Source: Hyaloperonospora brassicae (taxonomy: Eukaryota; Oomycota; Peronosporomycetes; Peronosporales; Peronosporaceae). From it: a stretch of 64,000 nucleotides of DNA. Positions 19,787 to 30,019 of this stretch are shown in pieces. Position 1 is the first letter of the stretch. Every line of letters starts with the position of its first letter. A model generated the notes under the pieces. That model did not search any database and had not been told where the DNA came from. It was given only the letters and a program-made list of their open reading frames with translations. A program made the position numbers and the translations under genes. The stretch spans positions 60,481 to 124,480 of the forward strand of contig CANTFL010000504.1 of assembly GCA_947650285.1 (NCBI GenBank). The letters run 5' to 3'.

Positions 19787-19978
19787 ATGAACATTAAACA
19801 AGTCGGCATTACTATCATGTTCTCCGCCGCCATCATTTGCACGTTGGTAGATGCGCGAATCCTAATCTGTAATGGGAAATGCTATGTGGAAGGTGGAGAT
19901 CTTGAAGCGTTCGACTTCTGCGTCAAAAATCGCGGGACTGACTGCTGTGCCGTGTGTGACCGTGTTCACCCAATGTGA
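19787..19978 (+). CDS. Small secreted cysteine-rich protein, 63 aa
   Basis: Residues 1-23 form a clear signal peptide (MNIKQVGITIMFSAAIICTL, then VDA), with cleavage likely after Ala23. The mature peptide of about 40 residues has six cysteines (28, 32, 45, 53, 54, 57; spacing C-x3-C-x12-C-x7-C-C-x2-C), enough for three disulfides. It is acidic to neutral and has no RxLR motif. This fits the small cysteine-rich secreted (SCR/PcF-like) proteins of oomycetes, which act outside the pathogen cell at the plant interface; a PcF-type assignment is tentative. The start was chosen because it opens directly on the signal peptide behind an Inr-like motif. No intron is needed. It is the only convincing host gene in the window. 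Confidence 0.65.
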   Translation: MNIKQVGITIMFSAAIICTLVDARILICNGKCYVEGGDLEAFDFCVKNRGTDCCAVCDRVHPM

Positions 19979-21411
19979 CGAGCCCACGACGCGATACCAC
20001 GTTGGATCTTCATTTGTACGAAGCGGGCAAGAGCGTCTCGTCCAGCCTTCGTTACCCACCGGATCATCAACCATCCAATCGGTAGCTGTAATGATGGACC
20101 ATAGCTCGTCGTTGTCAATTAATTGCCATTGTTACCTAATATTTTCGTGTGTCCGTACGGTTGTTGCTTCTGTGTCACTACATCATCGAAAGAGATGTAA
20201 CGATTTATCTCTCGACACTAATGTCATGAAATGATGACCATGCGCGTTACGTCTTACTTTTGATGCACACAAGCGCGTTTGACCACGTACCTCAGCATTC
20301 GGCGCAGTATTGTTGCTGTATGTCATTGTTTGTAGAACGTCCATGTGAAGTCGTGATTGCAATCAGCCCACCATGAACTTGGGCAAGCTACCTGGATTCG
20401 ACTTACTTGAAGTGGACAAGTCAATACTCTCAATGAAAGCGGTTGTTCTTCATTCAACAGGCATCGACAGTCGACCTTGTGAGAGATACATCATTGTGTT
20501 CGTCTTGTTTGAGTATCATGCATTATTGATGTCACAGCCAGCAAAGCAGCTGCCTGCTGCAGTCCGTTCATATCGTTGTCTACACCCCACCTGAATCATG
20601 GCGTGAGTGAATGAACCAACGGCGATCGTTAGAGTCGTTCACGTACATATTCCGGGAAGTCATACTTGTTTTTTGTATGCGCACATCGCCACGACATTGT
20701 GTTATAGCTGAACGAATCTATCGCCAAATTATGTCGACGGCAGCACAAAAAGATTGTGCTGTGGCTGCACAAAATTAGCACAGGTGCTGACAATGGCACT
20801 CCTCGAGATGCAGGTCCGTGACCAAAAACCTATAAGTATATGCAAGGCTCTAGCGTATGTGTATGAGAACGACCTAGCAGCGCACAGTACAACGATAGTA
20901 ACTGCGTCCAATGGTGTCAGTTTGATCGAGGTGCACAAGCAGCTAGTTTAGCTTTGCTGGAAGACATCGAATGTATGTAGTAGTGTAGCTAACAGCGGCA
21001 GACAAAACGAACGTCACTGCACGAAGTGCATGTGTCATGATCAGCAAAGATCGTTGAGACTTGCGGCTCATTCTTTCATACAAGGAACCGGTCCATCGTG
21101 GCTACATTAAAGAGCTCGTTTGTGTAGCAACAAGGAGCTGGAATACCACATGATCAGCTCTATATCAGCTTCTGCGCTTCCAAGCAACGAAATCGACGTT
21201 CAATAAACGCAAGTTATTCGAACGAACACCGACCCGTCACTAGGGAGCCGACAGCTTTCGCCAGTGTCGGCCCGTGCGCTGCTGCTTCGGACTTATTCGG
21301 AGACAACAATCAAATGGTGCCAAAACGTCTGACTGGAAGGTCGATCTCTTTCCAACGCTGGTCGTCAGATCTGTAGACGGCTGCTATCATCGATCAGGCG
21401 CAGAGCCACTC
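19979..21411. other. Intergenic, with a block shared with 61520-61770
   Basis: No gene was recognised. Within 21120-21390, several words recur in the same order and orientation at about 61520-61770: ACATGATCAGCTCT, CCAAGCAAC and ACGTCTG-CTGG. This suggests a diverged dispersed repeat. ORFs at 20373 (73 aa) and 20754 (65 aa) lack signal peptides or motifs. Confidence 0.4.
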
Positions 21412-21888
21412 TGACGGGGTTACACGTCGACTGGTAGTCGACAATTTGTGTGGTGCACACAAGGGATGGGATCCCTTGTTAAAGTAATATCAGAACACAG
21501 TATCAATTGTTGAAGACTGATGTCTGTCAACCATTGATTACGAGATCTTTTAATAGGTTTATTTAGGACAATAGCGAGCAGGTTAATTACGTTGTTCTAA
21601 GGTGTTCTTTTAGGTTACAAGAAGAAATAATACACAGTTCCCATTTCGATCCGATAGACACGTGCCTTTTGAGGCATCTTGTGATCTTTGAAGAGGTAGC
21701 AACGCCTTGATAAGGCAGCTACTCCTTGCACTCTGTGCGTTGATCGGGGGAATCGTTTGAGTCCCCCTGGAACAATGACCGTAAGCTCTCTAAGCTTTTT
21801 GACTCTTTGAGTCGGGTTCGTGGAACCAAAGTTGCTCGTAGAGCGTTAAGTCTTCCTCTGACTTAAGAAGCTGTGTAGCTCCTATTCA
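21412..21888 (+). repeat. Family III 5' LTR (477 bp)
   Basis: Begins TGACGGGGTTACACGTCGAC and ends GTAGCTCCTATTCA, followed by CT and the primer site. It matches the reverse of 60624-61099 (476 bp) in order and motifs, such as the hairpin AAGGGAT/ATCCCTT near 21460-21480, GACTC/GAGTC boxes near 21800-21825 and the CCCCCTGGAACA block. Confidence 0.8.
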
Positions 21889-21890
21889 CT

Positions 21891-21906
21891 TGGTAGCACT
21901 AGTAGT
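21891..21906 (+). other. Primer-binding site (family III fragment)
   Basis: TGGTAGCACTAGTAGT lies two bases after the LTR end and shares its first ten bases with the copy B primer site. Confidence 0.6.
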
Positions 21907-21947
21907 CAATCTACGCCTGATTTGGTAACGACTGATCCTCTGTGAGG

Positions 21948-22703
21948 ATGGAGCAATCCACACCCCTCTCTGAGGCCCAAAAGGTCGCGCTTGATAAGAT
22001 GACCTCGGCCGTAGGCCCATAGTATGAGTAGTTTCTAGCTGGACAAGGTCCCGATGTGCTCAATGCACGAGTCGAGACCTTCATGAAGTATGAAACGGCC
22101 CAGATAGGGCAGGTTCAGAACCGAGAAGCGTCGGCTATGCCAACACGCTACGTGGCGATGCCAGATGAAGAGGCTAACTTCGCCCCCTTAGGGTGGACGT
22201 TAAATGTTACTCCGGGAAAGAGGGGGAAAACCTGACCCTCTGGATCCGTGGGATTGAAATGGCCATGAACTCTGGCCTTATCTCACTGGACAACCAGCGG
22301 GTGTCGTTGGCTATCTCCAAGCTCGATGGAAGAGCTAGAGAGTGGCCTCTAACGTGTGGAACGTAGGTCGACTTGGTGTTTTCCACATGTGAAACGCTCA
22401 GGTTAGACATTTTGCGAGATTTCTCGCTGCCCAACCAGGCTTATTGCGTGCGCTTACGCTTCTTGTCTACCCGTCAGAGTAAAAATGAGTTAACGGACTA
22501 TGTCCAAGAGTTGAGAACTCTGATGACTGCGATGCAGTCTGACCCTCTCCCTGCGACAGTCTGTGTGAATGTCTTCATGAAAGGTATTCAATAATGGCGT
22601 TTCCAGGACCAAGGTGTTTCGGATCTATCCCTTTACTTTTGAGAGATCTGTTAGCATCGCTCAAAATGCTGAGCACAACTTCAAGTCGGCCAGACTTGGT
22701 TGA
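21948..22703 (+). pseudogene. gag: Gag N-terminal part, family III, interrupted
   Basis: From ATG 21948 the product aligns with copy E gag (MEQSTPLSEAQKVALDK). Several in-frame stops occur near 22018-22036. Recognisable blocks continue (GENLTLWIRGIEMAMNSGLI, NQRVSLAISKLDGRAREW, PATVCVNVFMKGI) to SARLG followed by TGA (22701-22703). The same TGA occurs at the same codon in copy E. The nucleocapsid part would lie beyond the family II insertion. Confidence 0.75.
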
Positions 22704-22711
22704 AATAGGTA

Positions 22712-23967
22712 TGTGGTGGAGTGGTGATCACTCTTTTGAAGAGTCGATCCCAACTCTCCACTGGCGCCCGGACGATCGAATAAAGGAGGGAGTACTCCGA
22801 TTCCGTGTTCTTGATTATCCTCCTCACCTTGTGTACCCTTCGGTAGGGCAATTTGCACTCTTCCAGATAGACTCGTGTCAATGGAAAACTTGACCGTGTT
22901 TGCGATGGGGGTCGAGATTCGATCACGGTGTGGAAATTTTCTCACCACGATCGGGGTCGGTGTGATCACGTGGAATTCGCCACGCGATCACTTGTATGCT
23001 TGTGGGGTGCTCGATATGAGTCACTCTGATCTGTAAAAGATCGCCTTGTCCAAATGTAGACCTTGATTCGCGAGCCTTCTGACCACTTGAGCCGTCTCGC
23101 GATCTTGGGTCCTCAACCACAAAGGGTTCCCTGGGGCCAGTCGCAGTTGGGGTGTTGTTTGAGTTATATAGATCCCTGGTCAAACAATCCAGGGATATCA
23201 CTTGATTAAAGTATGTAAACCTTTCTTTGACGTCGGGTGGCCAATGATCCACCCGGAGGAGAAGTCGACACGTATACTTTGAAGCAAATTGAACTCTGTT
23301 TGATGTTAACCAATCAAACCCAGCAACCCTATCCCTATCCCCATGTCTTGGACATCGTTTGCCACATGTCGCGCTCTCTAGACGGTAGCGATCTTGTACT
23401 TGCGTGGACCACACCTGATATACTCATCTGATCGCGATCACATACCTGATCACTGATCAGGATCTTGATCGCTTCCTGATCGTGATCGCCTTGCTGATCG
23501 CGAATCACATGGTGTGCTCCACACCAATCTGATTTCGATCATACACCTGATTTCGATCGTGTACATGATCACTGATCACGATCTCAATCACTAATCACGA
23601 TCTCGATTGCCTCCTTGATAGCGATTGCCTTGCTGATCGCGGATCACATGGTATGCTCCACACCAACTTGATCGCGATCACATACCTGATCAATGATCAC
23701 GACCATGATCACATACCCGATCCCCGATCTCGATCTCGATCTTGATCGCTTCCTGATTGTGATCGCCTTGCTGATCGCGGTTCCCTTATTTATCGACTGA
23801 TCGCCAACGTTACCTTCCGCCTCATACCTTGATCCAAGATTGCAGGTCCCAACCTGCCCGATCTAGTATACATTTCAGTGTGACTGTTCAATGGACGCGA
23901 CCTCACCAGACGTGGGATCGGGCATCCAACCGTTACCTGGCTCGGACATAACGGGAATGCGATTAGT
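22712..23967 (-). repeat. Family II 3' LTR (1,256 bp)
   Basis: Near-identical to 35308-36563. On the minus strand it is preceded by AGAGGA (about 23968-23973), a short purine run in the polypurine-tract position. A GATC-rich array lies at 23425-23790. Confidence 0.9.
23425..23790. repeat. Dense GATC array inside family II LTR (left copy)
   Basis: GATC occurs every 10-15 bp, often as TGATCGCGATCA, CTGATCACTGATCA or CTTGATCG. The longer phrase GCTGATCGCG…ATCACATGGT…GCTCCACACCAA is repeated about 140 bp apart (23493 and 23633). In element orientation it lies in the upstream half of the LTR (U3), where enhancer repeats are usual. Confidence 0.8.
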
Positions 23968-24166
23968 TCCTCTATAGCGAATTTCCATAGTCGCTTTACC
24001 ACATTCGTCCCCTGAGCCGTTAGTCGCCACACAGTGTCGATCTGACTGCGCACTTGTCTTTTTGATTGGTCAGTCCCTCGTGTTAACTTACGCCTGACCG
24101 ACGACAAAATCTTCTAGCACCTCTTCTTCTTCCGATTCGGGCGAGTCGTCTCTTGGTCTTGGTCTT

Positions 24167-25950
24167 GTGACGCACGTCCGCGGTCCCAATGAGTCGTACG
24201 CCGGGTCGTACCCGCTTCTTCCCAGTACCAAGGGGACGACCGCTGCGTACGTTGATCGACCGACGATGACCGGAATGGTCGCCGATCATTACGGCCACAT
24301 GGAGAGCTACGAGGCGATCTTGAGGCGTTACGGATCCCTTGAAGATGCTTTGAAAGAAGGGAAGCACAGCGGCGATCGCCTGGAGCAGAAGTTGAACGCG
24401 TTGCGTGAATTCGGGATCGAGTTGCGTGGATATGTCAAGCATCGCTTCGATCGTTTGTCCTCCACTTTCCAGAAGGCTCGTCAGCCCAGCAAAGAATGCT
24501 AAGGCGTCTTGAATAATAAGGAGGACCAAGTGGCGAGAATTCACGACTTGAAGAACAAGATCGAGCGCTTGAAGACATCCTGTCTGAAGCTGTTTCCTCT
24601 CACCTAGATAATAGTCGGTGTGACCAGATTGCTGTTTGTGCGTCTCTCGAGAAGCAGTATCGGCAAGAGATCAGCTCGCTTCATCCAAGTTGAAATCTCG
24701 GATTTCGCAGCTGCGGTCGATCCGGGATCTTCGGGACGCCGACGCAAAGACATACCAGGGCGCCTCTGCTCGCAATCAGCAGAAAATAGCCGATCTCGAG
24801 AAACAAATCACGTCATATTCTACGCTGCGTGATCAAAATGGCGCGGAGATCTCGGATGAAAAAGCGCGAACTGGATCGACTGCGCAAGGTGATGGCAGAT
24901 TTTCACTTCGAAAATGCGTGTCTTCAACGTAAGATCCAGGACCGGGAAAATGCTCGTGATGTCGCGATCGCCGGATGTGATCTCGCTGTAGCTGATCGCG
25001 ACCAGCTTCGGGCTCATCTAGCTTAGCTGTCATCTGGACGTCCGTTTGCTACAGCGTTAGTTCCAGCTTCTTCGAACAGCAATAGTAACCGGAGCGACAG
25101 TAACCATGGCCTCCTGTCCAAGAGTTCTCAGGTTTCCTAAGACTCCTCTCTTCCGACTCCGACCAGGTCTGCGACGCGAACTGCCCGCTCGAAGCCTTCT
25201 GCTGCGCCTACGCGATCATCGCCATCCACGCGATCAGGTGATACGGTGCAGACGGATGCTTCTAAGTCACGGGACAACATCCAGCAATCGGGCAAGCCTG
25301 CGTCGCGTACAAAGCCAAATAAGTCCACTACGTTCCCGCGATCGACCTTGCCCACGCGATCAGCTAGGTCGGCTTCGGCGAAAAATTCCGCACAATAAGA
25401 TGAGTCGCTGCAAGCGGTCGATCCTCCTAAGTCCACTGCATCCGCACCGGTAGCAACTCCGTACGATTGCCTTCTCACCGGAGGTCAGCTAGGTCAACGC
25501 GATCACCTAAGCCCAAGCTATCGTTATCGTCCGAGCGTTCACCCGGGGCGTGCCCAAATATTCCTGCTGATCCTCCTCCAGTTCAGGGGGCTCCGGTGAT
25601 CTCCACGAAGACGTCGCAAGAAGATATGGAAGGTCGAGGGAATCCGGAGAATCGGTTTTCTTCGTCATTCGACCTGAGCGATCCATCCAGTTCTTTGGGG
25701 AATGCCATCGCGCCGCGCTATGTGGTTCGCGTTTACTTCCCGTAGACGAGCTTTGACTTCTGCTAAATCGTCCAAACTTGATCGACCTGCAGCCACGGTC
25801 GTCATTGAAGAATCTAGCCCCATCTCGCGATCTTCTTCTCCGGCTCCATCGACGACTCCCAAGAAATCTCAGGTATATAAAATCAATCTTCTGAGCGAGC
25901 CGTCGAGCGATTCGTCTGGCAGTCTCAGCATATCCAGTGATGGTCGCTAG
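24167..25950 (+). pseudogene. Antisense coiled-coil / Ser-Pro-rich ORF of family II (degraded)
   Basis: Plus-strand frames run opposite to the element, starting about 200 bp from its 3' LTR. Part 1 (24167-25026, several frames) is coiled-coil: RYGSLEDALKEGKHSGDRLE then NALREFGIELRGYVKHRF; SRISQLRSIRDLRDADAKTY; KKRELDRLRKVMADFHFENA. Part 2 (about 25030-25950) is rich in Ser, Pro, Thr and Arg (TRSARSASAKNSAQ) with a hydrophobic-acidic patch (TVVIEESSPISRSSS) and ends SDSSGSLSISSDGR. It cannot be one intact protein here. Position and orientation parallel the antisense gene of copy B. No known family was recognised. Confidence 0.4.
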
Positions 25951-27213
25951 GACGTTAACATTATCTTGTCTCCCGGACAATACATCGCGCTACCAGCCAC
26001 TCGTGTACCGCGCGATCAGCGGATCCCTGGGTACAGCTGTCGCTTTTCCCGGTCAACGTTTTAGGTAAGCCCTGGTCGTCGCGTCAAGTCACCTATACCA
26101 GTGTCGCTGAGATGGAAGTAAAGTTCACGGTCAAAACTTTTTCTCAAGCCGAGATTTTTTCCGTTCACCGCGTACAAGGCCCCGAGGACGTCGGCGCTCC
26201 GGGCCGATCAATGGGCTTCTCAGTTAATTTCGTCCGCGAAGATCACGTCTCTCTACAGCCAAGAACCATGGAAAATTCTCGATCAATCGATCGAGCTGAT
26301 CTCCTTTCTAGTGACTGGGTGGTTCAAGGAGTTGATGGAAACGTATCGCGCGTTTAGAGATCTTCATCGACAGGCGCTATGGGAATAGACTCACGTTCTC
26401 CCCATCTCCAGTCGGCAGCTCCAGGCAAATCGGGGATTGGCCATGTTTTGTGAAGAGCGCCGGCAACGCCGATCGCGATCGGGACCTCGTTGGAAATATG
26501 TCCTCCGCTTTATCCTTCAAGGGATGATCGACGGACATTGCGACTTGTACATTCTGTTAAACCCCTTCTTTTTACACTTCCCGGCCTCGTCAGAATAAAA
26601 GATTGTGGTGCCCTGGTATAGGATGCAAGACGACGAAGATTCCAAACTTGATCACTGCCTTGTCGCTAGCTGACTAAGCCGATCCGTGGAGTAACCAGTA
26701 TCGGTCCGCGATCGCAAAACACCCTGCATTGTCGATCACCCATATCTCTGGTAAATTCTTCTCTTGTTGATCGTCCAAGATTTGTCAGTCTCTTCGTTCA
26801 ATATCAATTTTCCCTTGTGTTTTCATCCTCGTAATTTATTGTTGAAATCGTCTCCAAGCTTCTTCTTCTCTTTCATCAAGCTCGATCAGGTCACCCTCCG
26901 TCCAGATCGCTTGCGATCAAAGATCCACCGATGCTGATCACTGGCGATCATTAATACTGCTAGATCTTCAACTGCGCGATAACGTCGGTAAACCTTCGAT
27001 TGCCATACTCACAATATCTACCGCCTTTCCACCTTCCCATACAGCCTTCCTGTACGTAACCTCAAGTCAGCGACCTGACCCTCACTCACCCGCATCCCCT
27101 TCTTTATACGACTGCATCATTTCAAACCGATTCTTCCGCACACGATTACGGTTCCATTCTTGTATCAACGCTCTACAGTTCAAGTCAGCTTCGTCCACCC
27201 ACGACGAATCACC
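25951..27213. other. Family II internal region without a recognised gene
   Basis: A plus-strand ORF at 26112-26357 (81 aa) may be a further antisense segment. The rest to 27213 shows no recognised domain on either strand but keeps the GATC-rich vocabulary of the element. Confidence 0.35.
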
Positions 27214-27552
27214 TTATCCTTTCCAATAGAGGTTGAAGTGTCGGTGCCCCCTGCCATAACGTGTCCACCGTCCTGATCGCATATTCGTTATTCTCTCGAC
27301 TTTGAACTCGTCTTCTGCCAGATGGCCTACCCGACTGCCTTCTGGTAATAAAGCTTCGTCAAAAATAACTTGATCCGCTTCGCTTATTATCAGTTGTTCC
27401 ATCGTTCGAGCCGGAAACATTCGTACAAGTTTCATCTCTGACACGTGAACCACTGCGAAGACTTGGTAAGGCTTACATGCTATTTCCAATACCACAGCGT
27501 GATCCCCGCAGTTGTCGATCACTCGGAACGGTCCGTGCCACATATGTGCCAA
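27214..27552 (-). pseudogene. Integrase C-terminal domain with chromodomain (family II)
   Basis: The segment reads MWHGPFRVIDNCGDHAVVLE, the GPF/Y-type C-terminal domain of integrase, then VVHVSEMKLV. It continues into a chromodomain-like stretch (EDEFKVERITNMR…RHFNLYWKG). Chromodomains in Ty3/Gypsy integrases direct insertion to marked chromatin. Family I and III integrases here lack one. Confidence 0.75.
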
Positions 27553-27728
27553 TTTTCGGGCGTATGCCTCCTTGACGCGATCCAGAAATAGCGAGACTTG
27601 CGATCCGTTGCATGTGTCAGCAGATCGCGATCCTGATTATGCTGATCAGCACGATCTTGAATTGCTTCCTTTCGTCTACTGTTCACCTTTGCTCTCGCTC
27701 GTTGTTAATGGCGTTGTATGACAACCCG

Positions 27729-28501
27729 TCATCTTCGTGGATCTCGATCTCGCGACGCAGTACTCCCTAGAGGTAACGTGGCTTCCAACCTTGATTGGGG
27801 GTCCCAACCGTTGATCAAATAAAATGGGGTGTCACCGCAAACCCGATCATGTGCGGTATTGATCGCGTATGTCAATCGTTCGGCACATTCATCCCAATCT
27901 ATCTGGTTCTTGTCCAACACATACATCGTGATTCCTCTAGTTTACGTATGTACCATGCGCTCTGCTGTGCAGTATGCTTGGAGCCTATAAGCCATAGTAG
28001 CTCGTTGTTTCTGGCTCACGAATTAATTAAACGCCCGAAAGATATCAGACATGAATCCTGGCTCTCAATCGTGACGAATTGCCTCACTTGCGCTATACCT
28101 TCTGAATACACATTCTTCGGTATTTTCCGCTATTGTTTGTGCGGTTCGAGATGCACTCGCCTTCGCAACCACATATCCAGAGAACAGATCGACCCAGATC
28201 AACTACTTAGTTTCCCCTCGAAACGATCGCGGCGACGAAGGAATATGATCCATCGCTAGAATCTGAAAAGGGTCCGTCTCTTGTACGTTGCCCGGCGAGC
28301 CACTTTGATCGCAGGAGCGGCCTTTACCTGTCTCGCAATCCACACACTCTCGACATACCGTTGCACACTTCGATACAAACCTCTCCAGTAAAACTTCGCC
28401 CTGATCCTCTGGTAAGTTCGACCTATACCGTAATGGCCGCCCTCCAAACTGGTACGATCATGATGTGAAAAATCCTGCTGCAATAGCTCCGGGATCACCA
28501 A
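27729..28501 (-). pseudogene. Integrase zinc-binding and catalytic core (family II)
   Basis: The N-terminal part reads DRTSLEGGHYGIGRTYQRIR then VQRYVESVWIARQ, with the expected cysteine pair mutated. The core keeps D (IWVDLFSGYVVAKAS), D (AIRHD, followed by a stop, then EPGFMSD) and E (YCTAEHMVRT), then YAINTAHDRVCGDTPFYLI. The xTAEx form instead of GQTER sets it apart from family I and III integrases. At least four in-frame stops occur between 27900 and 28260. Confidence 0.7.
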
Positions 28502-28643
28502 CCGTCCCAGCTCTACGCGATCATCTAATTTGTAGCTGATATGGGACGATAGAGCAACAAGCCGAATTGATCAACCTCATAGTCTGACACGATCAAGGCA
28601 CATGATTTTGCATCCGATGATGCAATCGTAGATACGTCTCCAG

Positions 28644-29270
28644 TCAAAAATATCTGTAAGTTAAAAATCCAATTCTCATCATTCTGCGCTTATTGATCGG
28701 TTTGATTCGTATCTGTTGTACGATCTCCTCTGGAAGAATATGTGGCGAATGGCGTCGTTGTACGGCAGCAAGGGTAATCGCAGCTACTCGCACCCTCGGA
28801 TTTGTCTTGCGGGGTAACATCAACTCATATAGCCGATATAGAGTCACTAGGTCCTGGCGATCTTGATCATCCACCACTATCCCACCTTTCTCTTTCCGCA
28901 GAGTTTCCCTTGCCAATCGATCTGCGCTTGATTTCCAATCGCGTTTTACATGTAAGAAATCATGTTTAGGCCAGAATCGAAGAGTAGTTATCTCTCTATT
29001 TCTCAGCAAATTTAGACCTGGCGCCTTGCTATCAACCTCTCCACGCTATTGCTTGATTACTAATTTGAATTTCCACATGTGATTACCCTTCTTTCGGTCT
29101 GATCAGTCACCAAATTAAAACATAGAAGTAGTCCTTTATATTCTGCTTCGTTGACAGTTTAATCAGGGACGAACTCAGACGCGGCAGCCACAGCCTTCCG
29201 ACCTGGTAATTCATACGATCGCGCTGCATGCTACACACTTTCTCTTTACTCTAGCAGACGTATAAAAACT
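28644..29270 (-). pseudogene. Second (archaeal-like) RNase H remnant (family II)
   Basis: After the first RNase H comes SFYTSARVKRKCVACSAIV, which resembles the first strand of an additional RNase H (family pattern SFDGSARxKR, from memory), with the Asp now Tyr. Further down, 29009-28644 reads HDFLHVKRDWKSSADRLARE, the C-terminal end of such a domain, then a linker (LVTLYRLYELMLPRKTNPR). A second RNase H of this type is described for plant Tat elements and for some oomycete Ty3/Gypsy elements. Confidence 0.5.
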
Positions 29271-29807
29271 AGTCATCCAGAGATTTTCTGCCTCTTTAAC
29301 CTTAGGTGGACGCATACTAATCGTTTGTCGTGGTTGTTTCTTTGGCGCAATCGCGATTAACATCTCATCAACTTTCTGTCGAGGAGTTATACTCGCTGCC
29401 AGAGTACCCAGTATATCATCTTCACCCTTCTCACATCGACGGATCTCCAGTGTCCCGTTCAATAATAATGCAGCCCATTCGCCTAATCCCCATTTGAGAC
29501 CGGAAGATTGGATCAACCAGGCTAAGGTTGAATAACGCGTCATCACGGTGTTATCATGAGACACCGGCATGGTATAGCATATATCTGGCATCCTTAGCAA
29601 TGCTAGTACCTTATTCTCCACCATGTTATAATCAACTTCGTTTGGCTTCAGCGTACGGCTTGAAAAATTGACCGACCAGTACACCTCCTCATGTTTCTTC
29701 AGCAATGCCGCCGACACAGCCCACTTGCTGGTGTACACCACAGTCAATGGCGGTCGATCCGGGTCAAATCGTTTTAAAATGGATGTAGTCGCTATCTTCA
29801 GTTTCAA
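29211..29807 (-). pseudogene. RNase H (connection) domain, family II pol
   Basis: A 198-aa open segment starts KLKIATTSILKRFDPDRPPL and continues VVYTSKWAVSAALLKKHEE, VNFSSRTLKPNEVDYNMVENKVLALL and RYSTLAWLIQSSGLKWGLG. The order is that of the RNase H following a Ty3/Gypsy RT, but the catalytic Asp positions read YTS and TRY, so it is likely a non-catalytic tether. The second RNase H follows. Confidence 0.7.
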
Positions 29808-29849
29808 GAAAGTGAACGCGATCGTTGCTTTTTCCCAGCGAATCCTGCC

Positions 29850-30015
29850 TTCCGGATCCTGATCGCCCCAGCAATTGGGTGTGATTTCTGATCGCCCCCA
29901 GCGATTGTTTGGGTGTGATCCTGATCGCCCTCAACAATTCGGTTTAATTCCTGATCTACCCCAGCAGTAGGATGTAATTCCTGATCATCTTTAGGGATTG
30001 GGTGCACTTTCTGAT
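29850..30015 (-). repeat. In-frame tandem repeat in family II pol
   Basis: Roughly four units of about 40-45 bp with the core CTGATCGCCC / CAGCAATTGGGTGTGATT on the plus strand. On the minus strand they translate into 12-14-residue repeats of the type xGDQxxHPIAG (KSDQKVHPIPK, DDQELHPTAGV, GGDQKSHPIAG). It sits between RT and RNase H, where a spacer is tolerated. Confidence 0.75.
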
Positions 30016-30019
30016 CGCT

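Larger units (their letters stand above)
21412..22711 (+). mobile_element. Family III Ty3/Gypsy element, 5' fragment (LTR, primer site, gag)
   Basis: The plus-strand order of LTR, primer site and gag matches the minus-strand copy E (61099 to 59800) in reverse. The fragment ends exactly where the family II LTR starts, so family II interrupts gag just after the KSARLG-TGA point. The rest of the element is not found beyond 36563, where unrelated AT-rich DNA begins. Confidence 0.8.

Noticed and set aside
22706..22711. Target-site duplication for family II (AGGTA versus CGGTG)
   Set aside because: Only three of five bases agree, so I do not claim a duplication.
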